Below are positions 10,907 to 20,445 of a stretch of DNA of 64,000 bases, one piece after another (within the stretch, counting starts at the first letter, position 1; the number at the start of each line of letters is the position of its first letter). A program made the translations under genes and the position numbers. The stretch comes from Pseudarthrobacter sp. C4D7 (GTDB taxonomy: Bacteria; Actinomycetota; Actinomycetes; Actinomycetales; Micrococcaceae). The notes under the pieces were generated by a model. That model was given only the letters and a program-made list of their open reading frames with translations. It ran no database searches and had not been told where the DNA came from. The stretch lies in NCBI RefSeq assembly GCF_013359725.1, contig NZ_JABFMW010000007.1:90852-154851 (forward strand), in the 5' to 3' direction.

Positions 10907-13900
10907 CTAGGCCTCCACTTTTTCGACAACGACGGCGGGTTCGGACACGTCGCCCGGCCCGGCGGCCAGCTCCACCGTCAGGGTTTCGCCCTTGACCAGT
11001 TCAGCGTTGGCCAGCAGGGCATCCACCACGTTCTGCTGCGCCGTGACGGTGGTCCGGATCCGGTCGCTGACGTTGAGTCCGGCGTCCTTGCGGGCCTGCT
11101 GGATGGCACGGACCATGTCGCGCGCCAGGCCTTCAGCCTCCAGCTCGGGGGTGACTTCCGTGTTCAGGACCACGAACCCGCCGCCGGGCAGCACGGCGAC
11201 TGCGGCGGAACCGCCCTCGGACTCGGCCACCACGGTCTCCAGCGTGTACTCCTGGGGCTCCAGCTGCAGGCCGCCGGCGGTGACCACACCGTCGTCGTCC
11301 ACGGACCAGTCACCGGACTTGGCCCCCTTGATGGCCACCTGGACGTTCTTGCCCAGGCGCGGGCCGGCAGCACGGGCGTTGACCACCAGTTTCTGCTGGA
11401 TGCCGAACTCCTCGGGGGAAGCGGTGGCAGCGTCCAGCAGGCGGACGGAGCGGAGGTTGAGTTCATCGGCGACGACGGCGGCAAAGCCTTCCAGCGCATC
11501 CGCCCCGGGTGCCACCACGGTGAGTTCCTGCAGCGGGAGGCGGACACGGAGGTTGGCTGCCTTGCGGAGCGAGGAGCCGGTGGAGCAGATCTGCTGGACC
11601 CGGTCCATGGCTTCCACCAGGGATGGGTTCGCGGGGAAGAGGTCAGCGTCCGGCCAGTCGGCCAGGTGCACGGAGCGGCCTCCGGTCAGGCCGCGCCAGA
11701 TCTCCTCCGAGACCAGCGGCAGCAGTGACGCGGCGGCGCGGGCCACGGTCTCCAGGGCGGTGAACAGGGCGTCGAAGGCGTCCTGGTCCTCGTCGAAGAA
11801 GCGCTGCCGGCTGCGGCGGACGTACCAGTTGGTGAGCATGTCCAGGTAGCTGCGGAGCGAGTCGCAGGCGCCGGAGATGTCGTAGGTGTCCAGCTGGGCG
11901 GTCATGTTCCGCACCAGGTCGCCGGTGTTGGCCATCAGGTACTGGTCCAGGGTGTCCGCGTAGCCGTCGTAGCGCAGCTTGGCGTCGTATCCCGAGCCGC
12001 CATTCGCAGCATTGGTGTACAGCGTGAAGAAGCTGTAAACGTTCCACAGCGGCAGGATCACCTGGCGGACGCCGTCGCGGATGCCCTGTTCGGTGACGAT
12101 CAGGTTTCCGCCGCGCAGGATGGGGCTGGACATCAGGAACCAGCGCATGGCATCGGAGCCGTCGCGGTCCAGGACCTCGGAGACGTCCGGGTAGTTGCGC
12201 AGGCTCTTGGACATCTTTTGTCCGTCGGAGCCGAGCACGATGCCGTGGCTGATGACGTTCCGGAACGCCGGCCGGTCGAACAGCGCGGTGGAGAGGATGT
12301 GCAGCATGTAGAACCAGCCACGGGTCTGGCCGATGTACTCCACGATGAAGTCGGCCGGGTTGTGGGTGTTGAACCAGGCTTCGTTCTCGAACGGGTAGTG
12401 CACCTGGCCGTACGGCATGGAGCCGGAGTCGAACCAGACGTCCAGGACGTCCTCCACGCGGCGCATGACGGACTGGCCTTCTTCGGGCGTGCGGGGGTCA
12501 TCCGGGTTGGGCCGGGTGAGCTCGTCGATGAACGGGCGGTGCAGGTCCACCTGTCCGTCCTTGTTCAGCGGCAGCCGGCCGAAGTCGGCTTCGATCTCGG
12601 CCAGCGAGCCGTAGACGTCCGTGCGGGGGTATTCGGGGTCGCTGGACTGCCATACCGGGATGGGGCTGCCCCAGAAGCGGTTGCGGCTGATGGACCAGTC
12701 ACGGGCGTTGGCCAGCCACTTGCCGAACTGGCCGTCCTTGACGTTGCCCGGGATCCAGTTGATCTCCTGGTTCAGTTCGGACATCCGGTCCTTGAACTTG
12801 GTGACCTCCACGTACCAGGAGGAAACCGCGCGGTAGATCAGGGGGTTGCGGCAGCGCCAGCAGTGCGGGTAGCTGTGCTCGTAGCTGGCCTGGCGGACCA
12901 GGCGGCCCTGCGCGCGGAGCACCTGGGTGATGGGCTTGTTGGCCTCGAAGACCTGCAGCCCCACGATGTCGTGGAGGTCGCCGTGCTTGAACAGGGGCAG
13001 GAACTTTGCTCCCTCGTCCACGGAGAGCACCACGGGGATGCCCGCCTCCTCGCAGACCTTCTGGTCGTCCTCACCATAGGCGGGTGCCTGGTGGACGACG
13101 CCGGTGCCGTCCGTGGTGGTGACGTAGTCGGCCACCACGAAGCGCCAGGCGTTCTCCATGCCGTACTTCTCGTTGTCGGCGAAGTCGTCCCACAGCCGCT
13201 GGTATTCCAGCCCTTCCAGCTCGGCACCGGTGTGGGTGGAGACGACGGCGGCTTCCGCTTCCTCGAAGCTGTCGTAGCCCAGGTCCTTGGCGTAGCTGCC
13301 CAGCAGGTCCGCGGCGAGCAGGAAGCTGCCGGTGACGGGGGCGTCCGCCGAGGCCGCCTTGATGCCGTTGGGCCCGGCGGGCAGCACGGCGTAGGTGATG
13401 GAGGGCCCGACGGCGAGCGCGGCGTTGGTGGGCAGCGTCCAGGGGGTGGTGGTCCAGGCGAGCGCCTGCACCCCGGCAAGTTCCCTGGAGAGAGCGGACT
13501 CCCCGGCGAGGATGGGGAACGTGACGGTAACGGTCTGATCCTGGCGGTTCTTGTAGACGTCGTCATCCATGCGCAGTTCATGGTTGGACAGCGGCGTTTC
13601 GTCTTTCCAGCAATACGGCAGGACCCGGTAGCCGTTGTAGGTCAGGCCCTTGTCATGGAGCTGCTTGAACGCCCACAGGACCGATTCCATGTACTCGACG
13701 TTGAGGGTCTTGTAGTCGTTGTCGAAGTCCACCCAGCGGGCCTGGCGGGTGACGTAGCTCCGCCATTCGTCGGCATACTTCATGACGGAGGCGCGGCAGG
13801 CGTCGTTGAACTTGTCGATGCCCATGGCTTCGATCTGGGTCTTGTCCGTCATGCCCAGTTGCTTCATGGCTTCCAGTTCGGCGGGCAGACCGTGGGTGTC

Positions 13901-14218
13901 CCAACCGAAGCGGCGCTCAACGCGCTTGCCGCGCTGGGTCTGGTAGCGGCCCACCAGGTCCTTGGCGTAGCCGGTCAGGAGGTGGCCGTAGTGCGGCAGT
14001 CCGTTGGCGAAGGGCGGGCCGTCGTAGAACACGAATTCGTTGCTGCCGGGCTCCCCTCCTGGGGCGTCGGCACTGCGCTGGTCGATGCTGGCCTGGAAGG
14101 TGCCGTCCTGGTCCCAGTACTTCAGGATGCGCTCTTCGATCTCCGGGAACTTCACGGAGGCGGATACGCCGGCGCTGGCGGAGGTGCTGGAGGCGGAGGC
14201 CTTGGGGTAAAACGTCAT
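10907..14218 (-). CDS. ileS: isoleucyl-tRNA synthetase
   Basis: Class I synthetase that charges tRNA-Ile, about 1103 residues (the long eukaryote-like/actinobacterial type). The HIGH-type motif reads HYGH at residues 76-79 within [19 protein letters not shown] is near residue 667. CP1 editing-domain motifs ([17 protein letters not shown]) are present. The start is the ATG giving [10 protein letters not shown], with AGGA eight bases upstream; an ATG three codons earlier has poor spacing. A T-box leader precedes it, so synthesis should rise when tRNA-Ile is uncharged. Confidence 0.96.
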   Translation of the reverse strand: MTFYPKASASSTSASAGVSASVKFPEIEERILKYWDQDGTFQASIDQRSADAPGGEPGSNEFVFYDGPPFANGLPHYGHLLTGYAKDLVGRYQTQRGKRVERRFGWDTHGLPAELEAMKQLGMTDKTQIEAMGIDKFNDACRASVMKYADEWRSYVTRQARWVDFDNDYKTLNVEYMESVLWAFKQLHDKGLTYNGYRVLPYCWKDETPLSNHELRMDDDVYKNRQDQTVTVTFPILAGESALSRELAGVQALAWTTTPWTLPTNAALAVGPSITYAVLPAGPNGIKAASADAPVTGSFLLAADLLGSYAKDLGYDSFEEAEAAVVSTHTGAELEGLEYQRLWDDFADNEKYGMENAWRFVVADYVTTTDGTGVVHQAPAYGEDDQKVCEEAGIPVVLSVDEGAKFLPLFKHGDLHDIVGLQVFEANKPITQVLRAQGRLVRQASYEHSYPHCWRCRNPLIYRAVSSWYVEVTKFKDRMSELNQEINWIPGNVKDGQFGKWLANARDWSISRNRFWGSPIPVWQSSDPEYPRTDVYGSLAEIEADFGRLPLNKDGQVDLHRPFIDELTRPNPDDPRTPEEGQSVMRRVEDVLDVWFDSGSMPYGQVHYPFENEAWFNTHNPADFIVEYIGQTRGWFYMLHILSTALFDRPAFRNVISHGIVLGSDGQKMSKSLRNYPDVSEVLDRDGSDAMRWFLMSSPILRGGNLIVTEQGIRDGVRQVILPLWNVYSFFTLYTNAANGGSGYDAKLRYDGYADTLDQYLMANTGDLVRNMTAQLDTYDISGACDSLRSYLDMLTNWYVRRSRQRFFDEDQDAFDALFTALETVARAAASLLPLVSEEIWRGLTGGRSVHLADWPDADLFPANPSLVEAMDRVQQICSTGSSLRKAANLRVRLPLQELTVVAPGADALEGFAAVVADELNLRSVRLLDAATASPEEFGIQQKLVVNARAAGPRLGKNVQVAIKGAKSGDWSVDDDGVVTAGGLQLEPQEYTLETVVAESEGGSAAVAVLPGGGFVVLNTEVTPELEAEGLARDMVRAIQQARKDAGLNVSDRIRTTVTAQQNVVDALLANAELVKGETLTVELAAGPGDVSEPAVVVEKVEA

Positions 14219-14227
14219 GTTCGACAT

Positions 14228-14500
14228 CCTGGGTTGAGCGTGGTGAACCCCGGCATTGCCGGAGGTTCCGTTCAGGATGCGAGGACGGCTTCCGTGCCGT
14301 CTTTGAAAGACTGCACACCCACCGCGGTACCACCTCACTTACCGGCGCCGCGTGTCTTCCGTGCGGAACACGCGCTGCCCCGGCCTCTCATTACTGCTGT
14401 GACGGGCTTACCCGTCCGGTTCTAATGGCGCTGCCGCCCCGGCAGGGGAAACTGCGTGTTCTTCCGGAAGCTCACCGGTGATTGCCGGGTCATAGCCGTA
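14228..14500 (-). promoter_or_regulatory. T-box riboswitch of ileS
   Basis: The minus-strand leader contains the diagnostic T-box sequence AGGTGGTACCGCGGT (14321-14335), which pairs with the tRNA acceptor end. Upstream, GCAATCACCGGTGAGC (around 14470-14485) offers an ATC isoleucine specifier in a compact stem I. No terminator with a U-run precedes ileS, and the leader ends at the ribosome binding site. This matches the translational, ultrashort-stem-I T-boxes known from actinobacterial ileS. The 5' boundary is approximate. Confidence 0.88.
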
Positions 14501-14582
14501 TTGAGTCTACTATCGCCGCGGCGTCCTGTGCCATTCAGGTGCTCCGGGAACATTGGGGCTGACGCCGGCTCAGCCCATTCCC

Positions 14583-14588
14583 TAGACT
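14583..14588 (+). promoter_or_regulatory. -10 hexamer of a leaderless promoter
   Basis: TAGACT ends six bases before the ATG of the EEP-family gene. There is no ribosome binding site, so transcription probably starts at the start codon. Confidence 0.55.
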
Positions 14589-14594
14589 CGGCAC

Positions 14595-15602
14595 ATGACT
14601 GCTTCCGGGCGCCCGGCCGGGTGGAGGCGCGCGGCCACGGCATGCCGGTGGCTGTTCGTCCCTGTTGCACTGCCGGTCGCGGCGGTGTCCGCCGTGCGCG
14701 CGGTGCCTGCGGAGTGGCCTGTGCTGGGGGTCCAGCTGGTGGCGTTCACGCCGTGGCTCGCAGTGCCTGCCGTGGCGGCGCTGGGACTGGCTTTCCTGGG
14801 GAAAAGCCGGTGGCAGCAGGTCCTGGCGGCTTTCCTGGTGGTGTGCCAGGCGTTCTGGCTGTTCCCGGTGGATGTCCGCGGGCCGTCGGCCGAGGCCGCG
14901 GGCCGGCCCGTTTCCCTCGTTGCCATGAGCATCAACGCAGAACTGGGCGGCGCGGATGCTGCCGGCATTGTGGACCTGGTCCGGGAACAGCACGTGGAGG
15001 TGCTGGCGGTGGAGGAGTTCACGCCCCAGCTCTCCAGCAGGCTCACAGCGGCAGGACTGGAGGCCTTGCTCCCCCACCGGGTTGCCCGTGCCCGCGACGG
15101 CGCGGGCGGCACCGCCATTTTTTCCTCGTTCCCCCTGAAGACCGTCGGGGTGCTGCCGGACACGCAGTTCACCATGCCGGTGGCCAGCGTTGAACTGGCC
15201 GACGGCAGCGGCGCAGCCCTTCGGGTGGTGGCCGTCCACACGCTGGCGCCGGTGGGTGGTGCGGTGGCCCAGTGGCGCCGGGACCTGGCCGTTGTGGGCA
15301 GCGCCGACACCGGTTCTGGTCCCCTCCTGCTGGCGGGCGACTTCAACGCCACGTACGACCACCGGGAGTTCCGGACGCTGCTGGCCGGCCAGGGCGGGGG
15401 CCGGTCGCTGGTGGACGTGGCTGCATCAGTGGGCAGCAGGCTGGTTCCCACCTGGCCCATGCGCGGTTACCGCCTGCCCGGAATCACGCTGGACCACCTG
15501 GTGACCAGCCGTGACATTACCGCTGCCGGCTACTCAGTCCACCGGGTCGGGGGAACGGACCATGCGGCGGTGGTGGCCACCCTGCGCATCCACCTTCCCT
15601 AA
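14595..15602 (+). CDS. endonuclease/exonuclease/phosphatase family membrane protein
   Basis: About 335 residues. Two or three hydrophobic segments fill the first 100 residues. An EEP-fold domain follows: SINAELGGADAAGIVDLV, a probable metal-binding Glu in VLAVEEFTP, LLLAGDFNATYDHREF near residue 255, and the terminal GGTDHAAVVATL with the catalytic Asp-His. The substrate is unknown; the domain appears to lie outside the membrane. Its TAA stop overlaps the stop of the convergent SDR gene by four bases. It starts at a leaderless-type promoter. Confidence 0.8.
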   Translation: MTASGRPAGWRRAATACRWLFVPVALPVAAVSAVRAVPAEWPVLGVQLVAFTPWLAVPAVAALGLAFLGKSRWQQVLAAFLVVCQAFWLFPVDVRGPSAEAAGRPVSLVAMSINAELGGADAAGIVDLVREQHVEVLAVEEFTPQLSSRLTAAGLEALLPHRVARARDGAGGTAIFSSFPLKTVGVLPDTQFTMPVASVELADGSGAALRVVAVHTLAPVGGAVAQWRRDLAVVGSADTGSGPLLLAGDFNATYDHREFRTLLAGQGGGRSLVDVAASVGSRLVPTWPMRGYRLPGITLDHLVTSRDITAAGYSVHRVGGTDHAAVVATLRIHLP

Positions 15603-16357
15603 CCGTTTCTGATGAGCTTGTGCGTGGCTGCCTGGGCCACCGGGCGGATGACGATCTGGTCGAGGTTGACGTGGTGCGGGGCGCTGACGGCGTAGCGCAC
15701 GACGTTGGCCACATCCTCTCCCGTGAGCGGTTTCTCCACGCCCTGGTAGACCTTTTGCGCGGACTGCGCATCCCCCAGGCGGTTGAGCGCGAACTCTTCA
15801 GTCTGCACCAGGCCAGGAGCAACTTCGATGACCCGGACGTTGTGCTCGGCCTCCTCCAGCCGGAGGGCCTTGGTCATGGCGTGCTGCCCGAACTTGGCGG
15901 CGTTGTAGCCGGCCCCGCCTTCGTAGGCGTCCAGCCCAGCAGTGGAGGTTAGGTTGAGGACCGTGCCACGGCCGGTTGCCCGGAGCATGGGAAGGAACGC
16001 GCGGGTCAGCTTCAGGGTGCCCAGGACGTTGACCCTGTACATCCATTCCCAGTCGGCGGTGTTGGCGTCGCCTACCTTGTCCGCACCCCGGGCGCCGCCG
16101 GCAATGTTGATCAAAGTGTCAATGCCGCCCGCCGCGGTGACCTGGGCAAGGAGCCGGGACACGTCGTCGTCCTCTGCAATGTCCGCGGGCAGCGCCACGG
16201 CGCCTGTCTTGTCCTCCAGCGCCGCGAGCCTGTCAGCCCGGCGCGCCACGGCAAAGACCGTCCAGCCGGCGTCGCGCAGCGCATGCACTGTTGCCTCTCC
16301 GATTCCGCTGCTCGCGCCGGTCACCAGTGCTGCCTTTTTCTGCATGTCCTCTGTCAT
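15599..16357 (-). CDS. SDR family NAD(P)-dependent oxidoreductase
   Basis: Classical short-chain dehydrogenase of 252 residues. Seen: the cofactor motif TGASSGIG near residue 13, the NIAGGA strand motif, the Ser of the active site in NLTSTAGL, and YNAAK as the catalytic Tyr-Lys. The family includes serine/3-hydroxy-acid dehydrogenases (YdfG-like), but the substrate cannot be read from sequence. It starts at an ATG six bases after TAGGGT, a leaderless arrangement. The DUF488 gene ends 18 bp upstream on the same strand. Confidence 0.88.
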   Translation of the reverse strand: MTEDMQKKAALVTGASSGIGEATVHALRDAGWTVFAVARRADRLAALEDKTGAVALPADIAEDDDVSRLLAQVTAAGGIDTLINIAGGARGADKVGDANTADWEWMYRVNVLGTLKLTRAFLPMLRATGRGTVLNLTSTAGLDAYEGGAGYNAAKFGQHAMTKALRLEEAEHNVRVIEVAPGLVQTEEFALNRLGDAQSAQKVYQGVEKPLTGEDVANVVRYAVSAPHHVNLDQIVIRPVAQAATHKLIRNG

Positions 16358-16363
16358 GGCACC

Positions 16364-16369
16364 ACCCTA
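16364..16369 (-). promoter_or_regulatory. -10 hexamer of a leaderless promoter
   Basis: TAGGGT on the minus strand, with a 6-nt spacer (GGTGCC) to the SDR start codon and no ribosome binding site. Confidence 0.5.
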
Positions 16370-16375
16370 GCGGGA

Positions 16376-16747
16376 TCAGCCGGCCGGCCGTCCACGGAGG
16401 TATTCGAGCAGCACCAGCGCGTGGTTGGCTTCGGTGTTGCGTGCCGCGTACAGCAAGGTGGTGCGGGGGTGTTCCGCGGCGAGCTTGAGGAGTGCCTCTA
16501 CGGCTGGGTTGGCGTCCAGTTCCAGCCGGTAGCGTTCGCTGAAACCGGCAAACCTTTCCGGCCGGTGGTTGAACTCCTTGCGGAGCTGCGTGGAGGGAGC
16601 CACGTCCTTGAGCCAGAGGTCGACGGCGGCGTCTTCCTTGGCCATCCCCCGCGGCCAAAGCCGGTCCACCAGTACCCGGAACCCGTCGCCGTCCGCCGGC
16701 GGCTCGAAGATGCGCTTCACGCCGAAGGTTCCCCGGGACTCTCCCAT
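16376..16747 (-). CDS. DUF488 family protein
   Basis: About 123 residues. Conserved features of the DUF488 (YeaO-like) family: VKRIFEPP, VLVDRLWPRGMAKEDA, LKDVAPSTQLRKEFNH, RFAGFSERYRLEL and TLLYAARNTEANHA. No enzymatic function is established. The ATG at 16747 (MGESRGTFGV) is preferred because TAGCAT lies seven bases upstream; the earlier ATG at 16756 falls inside that hexamer. Confidence 0.85.
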   Translation of the reverse strand: MGESRGTFGVKRIFEPPADGDGFRVLVDRLWPRGMAKEDAAVDLWLKDVAPSTQLRKEFNHRPERFAGFSERYRLELDANPAVEALLKLAAEHPRTTLLYAARNTEANHALVLLEYLRGRPAG

Positions 16748-16754
16748 GGACCGC

Positions 16755-16760
16755 ATGCTA
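16755..16760 (-). promoter_or_regulatory. -10 hexamer of a leaderless promoter
   Basis: TAGCAT on the minus strand, seven bases before the ATG of the DUF488 gene, with no ribosome binding site between. Confidence 0.5.
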
Positions 16761-16828
16761 CCCGCGTTCGCGGCCGCCCGTCAGGGACGGGTTGGGTGGG
16801 ATGGAAGCGGGCATGAAAGAATTGCCCA

Positions 16829-19450
16829 ATGGCTGAAGACACGCAGGGTACAGACACGCCCACCACCGCCCCCATCAACGTTCCGGACAAGCCGGCCCTC
16901 GAAGGCCTCGAAGCCGCGCTCACCCGGCGCTGGCTGGCCGAGGGAACCTACAAGTTCAATCCCGACACCACCCGGGAACAGGTCTACTCGATCGACACTC
17001 CCCCGCCCACCGCGTCGGGCTCCCTGCATGTGGGGCACATGTTCTCCTTCACCCAGACGGACGTCCAGGCCCGCTACATGCGCATGACCGGCAAGAACGT
17101 CTTCTACCCCATGGGCTGGGATGACAACGGACTGCCCACCGAACGCCGCGTCCAGAATTACTATGGCGTCCGCTGCGATCCCGCCATCCCATACAACGCC
17201 GACTACCGGCCGCCTGCGCAGCCGGCCAAGAACCAGCGCGACTTTGACGTCGTGTCCCGGCAGAACTTCATCGAACTCTGCGAGGAACTGGCTGTAGAGG
17301 ATGAGAAGGTCTTCGAGAACCTGTTCCAGACGCTGGGCCTGTCCGTCGACTGGGACCTCACCTACCGCACCATCGATGACACCTCCCGCGCGGTGTCCCA
17401 GCGCGCGTTCCTGGCCAACCTGGCCGCCGGGGACGCCTACATGGCCGAGGCACCCACCCTGTGGGACGTCACCTTCCGCACTGCCGTGGCGCAGGCCGAG
17501 CTGGAGGACCGCGAGGTTCCCGGCGCGTACTACCGCTACCCCTTCTTCACCGAAGACGGGCAGAAGGTCTTCATCGAAACCACCCGCCCTGAGCTGCTGG
17601 CCGCGTGCGCTGCACTGGTGGCCAACCCCGACGACGAGCGGTACCAGCCGCTGTTCGGCAAGACCGTCACGTCGCCGCTGTTCGACGTGGAGCTTGAGGT
17701 CAAGGCCCACCCGCTGGCCAAGGCGGACAAGGGGTCCGGCATCGCCATGGTGTGTACCTTCGGCGACCTGACCGACGTCACCTGGTGGCGTGAACTCCAA
17801 CTGCCCACCCGCGCCATCATGGGCCGCGACGGGCGCATCATCGCAGAAACCCCCGAGTGGATCACCACCGAAGCGGGCAAGGAGGCCTACGCCGCCATCG
17901 CCGGAAAGACTGCCTTCTCCGCCAAGGAAGCCGTGGTGGAGCTGCTGAAGGAAGCCGGCCTGCTCGACGGCGAACCCAAGAAAATCACACACCCGGTGAA
18001 CTTCTTCGAAAAGGGCGACAAGCCCCTGGAAGTTGTCACGTCCCGCCAGTGGTACATCCGCAACGGCGGCCGCGACGAGGACCGACGCGAACGCCTCATT
18101 GGCCGTGGCAAGGACATCGACTTCCACCCGTCCTTCATGCGCTCCCGCTACGAAAACTGGATCGCGGGCCTGAACGGTGACTGGCTGGTCTCCCGTCAGC
18201 GCTTCTTCGGCGTGCCCATCCCGGTCTGGTACCCGCTCGATGCGCAGGGCAACCCGGACTACGACAACCCGGTCCTTCCCGCCGACGGGATGCTCCCGGT
18301 GGACCCCGCCGCGGACGCCGCCCCGGGCTTTGATGAGTCCCAGCGCGACCAGCCCAACGGCTTCACGGGCGATGCCGACGTCCTGGACACCTGGGCCACG
18401 TCCTCCCTGACCCCGCAGATCGTGGGCGGCTGGAGCCGGGACGAGGACCTGTTCGCCAAGGTGTACCCCTTCGACCTGCGCCCGCAGGGCCACGACATCA
18501 TCCGTACCTGGCTGTTCTCCTCGGTGGTCCGCGCGGACGCCCTCCAGGACTGCGCGCCATGGAAGCACGCAGCCATCTCAGGGTGGATCCTTGACCCGGA
18601 CCGCAAGAAGATGTCCAAGTCCAAGGGCAATGTGGTGGTCCCCACGGACGTACTGAACGAGTACGGCTCCGACGCCGTGCGGTACTGGGCGGCCTCGGCA
18701 CGCCTGGGCGCCGACACGGCCTACGAAATTGCGCAGATGAAGATCGGCCGCCGCCTGGCCATCAAGCTGCTGAACGCCTCCAAGTTCGTGCTGAACCTCG
18801 GCGCCACGGAGAACTCAGTGCTGTCGGCGGACCTGACGGTCCTGGCAAATCCCCTTGACCGCGCCCTGCTGGCCCAGTTGGCCGACGTCGTGGCGCTCTC
18901 CACCAAGGCGTTCGACAACTACGACTACGCCCGCGCACTGCAGCTCACGGAGTCCTTCTTCTGGCAGTTCACCGACGACTACGTGGAGCTCATCAAGGAC
19001 CGCGCGTACGGTGCCGCGGGCGAGGCCGAACAGGCCTCGGTGCTGGCCGCACTGGCCACCACGCTGGACACCCTGCTGCGGCTGTTTGCCCCGTTCCTGC
19101 CGTTCGCCACCGAGGAGGTCTGGAGCTGGTGGCGCAGCGGGTCCGTACACCGCGCCGCATGGCCGGAGGCATTGGAGATTCCCGGCGGCGACACCACCAT
19201 GCTCGCCACGGTGGGCGTGGCACTCAGCGGTGTGCGCAAGGCCAAGTCCGAAGCCAAGGTCAAGCAGCGCACCGAAGTGCTCTCTGCGACCATTGCTGCC
19301 CCGGAGGCACTGGCCGCACAGCTGCAGGCGGGCCTGGCTGATTTGAAGGCTGCGTCCAACGCCCGGGACATCTCCGTCGAGGTGGGCGACGGGGAACTCA
19401 CCGTCACCGACGTTGCCCTGGCGCCCACTGACGAGCCTGCGAAGGCCTGA
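16829..19450 (+). CDS. valS: valyl-tRNA synthetase
   Basis: Class I synthetase for tRNA-Val, 873 residues. The HIGH motif is HVGH at residues 67-70 in TPPPTASGSLHVGHMF, and KMSKSKGNVV is near residue 594. The editing-domain motif is ETTRPELLAACAALVANPDD. The tRNA-binding anticodon domain and a short C-terminal region follow, with no long coiled coil. In mycobacteria valS heads the folC-ndk group; here ileS occupies that place and valS stands apart with its own hairpin terminator. There is no convincing ribosome binding site before the ATG. Confidence 0.96.
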   Translation: MAEDTQGTDTPTTAPINVPDKPALEGLEAALTRRWLAEGTYKFNPDTTREQVYSIDTPPPTASGSLHVGHMFSFTQTDVQARYMRMTGKNVFYPMGWDDNGLPTERRVQNYYGVRCDPAIPYNADYRPPAQPAKNQRDFDVVSRQNFIELCEELAVEDEKVFENLFQTLGLSVDWDLTYRTIDDTSRAVSQRAFLANLAAGDAYMAEAPTLWDVTFRTAVAQAELEDREVPGAYYRYPFFTEDGQKVFIETTRPELLAACAALVANPDDERYQPLFGKTVTSPLFDVELEVKAHPLAKADKGSGIAMVCTFGDLTDVTWWRELQLPTRAIMGRDGRIIAETPEWITTEAGKEAYAAIAGKTAFSAKEAVVELLKEAGLLDGEPKKITHPVNFFEKGDKPLEVVTSRQWYIRNGGRDEDRRERLIGRGKDIDFHPSFMRSRYENWIAGLNGDWLVSRQRFFGVPIPVWYPLDAQGNPDYDNPVLPADGMLPVDPAADAAPGFDESQRDQPNGFTGDADVLDTWATSSLTPQIVGGWSRDEDLFAKVYPFDLRPQGHDIIRTWLFSSVVRADALQDCAPWKHAAISGWILDPDRKKMSKSKGNVVVPTDVLNEYGSDAVRYWAASARLGADTAYEIAQMKIGRRLAIKLLNASKFVLNLGATENSVLSADLTVLANPLDRALLAQLADVVALSTKAFDNYDYARALQLTESFFWQFTDDYVELIKDRAYGAAGEAEQASVLAALATTLDTLLRLFAPFLPFATEEVWSWWRSGSVHRAAWPEALEIPGGDTTMLATVGVALSGVRKAKSEAKVKQRTEVLSATIAAPEALAAQLQAGLADLKAASNARDISVEVGDGELTVTDVALAPTDEPAKA

Positions 19451-19491
19451 TACCGGCACGGTTCAAGCCTGGGCGTGTTCCGGGCAAAGGG

Positions 19492-19535
19492 GAAGCCCCA
19501 TCAGCGTTTTGCCGTTGGTGGGGCTTCGACTTTTT
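19492..19535 (+). terminator. intrinsic terminator of valS
   Basis: A 14-bp stem with two G-U pairs (GAAGCCCCATCAGC / GTTGGTGGGGCTTC) is followed three bases later by TTTTT. Confidence 0.85.
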
Positions 19536-19601
19536 CGGCCATCCGGTGACGTGCTCTGATGGTCTGGCAGGATCCGCTGACTTTCAGGTCTTACTACCCC
19601 G

Positions 19602-19703
19602 TCACTGGTAGCTTGCAGTCGACTTTGCCGATGGCTGCGTCGAGATACACATCACTGAATCTTTGGTTCCTGCGTCCCCTTCTTTCGAAGTGGTAGGAAC
19701 CAT
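19602..19703 (-). CDS. possible small ORF, 33 residues, unknown
   Basis: ATG with GGAGGAG four bases upstream opens a 33-codon frame (MVPTTSKEGDAGTKDSVMCI...). It lies between the DsbA terminator and the valS terminator. No family is recognised. The stretch is less GC-rich than its neighbours and third positions do not show the strong GC bias of nearby genes, so it may be a remnant or a regulatory RNA rather than a gene. A second minus-strand frame through the same bases also stays open to a TAG. Confidence 0.25.
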   Translation of the reverse strand: MVPTTSKEGDAGTKDSVMCISTQPSAKSTASYQ

Positions 19704-19726
19704 TGTTCTCCTCCGCAGGTCCACGT

Positions 19727-19776
19727 GCAAGGGCCCCGGAAAAACTACAATCAGGTAGTTTTCCCAGGGCCCTTGC
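19727..19776. terminator. long hairpin after the DsbA gene
   Basis: Arms of about 21 bp with one mismatch (GCAAGGGCCC... and ...GGGCCCTTGC flanking an AAAACTAC/GTAGTTTT inner part) and a 6-nt loop. It lies 41 bp past the DsbA stop and probably ends the Clp-operon transcript. Confidence 0.75.
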
Positions 19777-19816
19777 GGAGCGGCTGCGCGCCGCGTTCAG
19801 CGGTCCGGCCGGAAGC

Positions 19817-20431
19817 TCAGTCGAACTCGGGGCTTTCCGTACGGCTGCGCTTCAGTTCGAAAAAATGCGGATATGCGGCGATGGTTGTGGTGGCGTCCCA
19901 GATCCTGCCGGCGTCTTCTCCACGGGGGATGCGGGTCAGGACCGGTCCGAAGAACGCTGTTCCGTTGAAGGCAACCACGGGGGTTCCCACATCCTGGCCC
20001 ACCAGGGAAATGCCTTCCTCGTGGCTCGCCCGCAGCTGCTGGTCGTAGGCGTCCGTCGCAGCGGCATCCGCGAGGGAAGCGGGGAGGCCGCACTCTGCAA
20101 GCGCCTTGGCGATGACCTGGGTCCGATCCTTCTCGCCCTGGTTGTGGATCAAGGTTCCCATGGAGTCATAGAGCGGCTTGATGACCTGCGGCCCGTGTTC
20201 TTCGCTGGCCGCGATGATCACCCGGACCATGCCCCACGCGTTGTCCATGGATTCGCGGTAGCCGGGTTCCAGGTCGCGCCCTTCGTTCAGGACGGCAAGG
20301 CTCATCACGTGCCATTCCGTCTCGATGTCCCGGACAGCTTCCACTTCCCCGATCCAGCGGGACGTGACCCACGCGAACGGGCAGAGGGGGTCGAACCAGA
20401 AATCGGCTTTGTTTTTTGCAGGGGAAGTCAC
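19817..20431 (-). CDS. DsbA-family mycothiol-dependent oxidoreductase (Rv2466c-like)
   Basis: About 204 residues, thioredoxin-like fold with helical insert. The N-terminus is WFDPLCPFAWVTSRW. In M. tuberculosis Rv2466c, a mycothiol-dependent nitroreductase, I recall a CPWC active site here; in this protein the second Cys is Ala. The cis-Pro loop GTPVVAF and the C-terminal helix are present. The GTG start lies 14 bp after the clpX stop, so it appears to be the last gene of the tig-clpP1-clpP2-clpX transcript. Likely role: reduction of disulfides or electrophilic compounds with mycothiol under stress. Confidence 0.85.
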   Translation of the reverse strand: MTSPAKNKADFWFDPLCPFAWVTSRWIGEVEAVRDIETEWHVMSLAVLNEGRDLEPGYRESMDNAWGMVRVIIAASEEHGPQVIKPLYDSMGTLIHNQGEKDRTQVIAKALAECGLPASLADAAATDAYDQQLRASHEEGISLVGQDVGTPVVAFNGTAFFGPVLTRIPRGEDAGRIWDATTTIAAYPHFFELKRSRTESPEFD

Positions 20432-20445
20432 AGAGGTCCTCTCGG

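Noticed and set aside
10100..14425. Long plus-strand open frames opposite folC and ileS (542 and 735 codons)
   Set aside because: They mirror the codon bias of the real minus-strand genes in GC-rich DNA, show no family features, and would overlap two recognised enzymes completely.
16781..18568. 595-codon minus-strand frame opposite valS
   Set aside because: Antisense shadow of an intact valyl-tRNA synthetase; no start signal and no recognisable domain.
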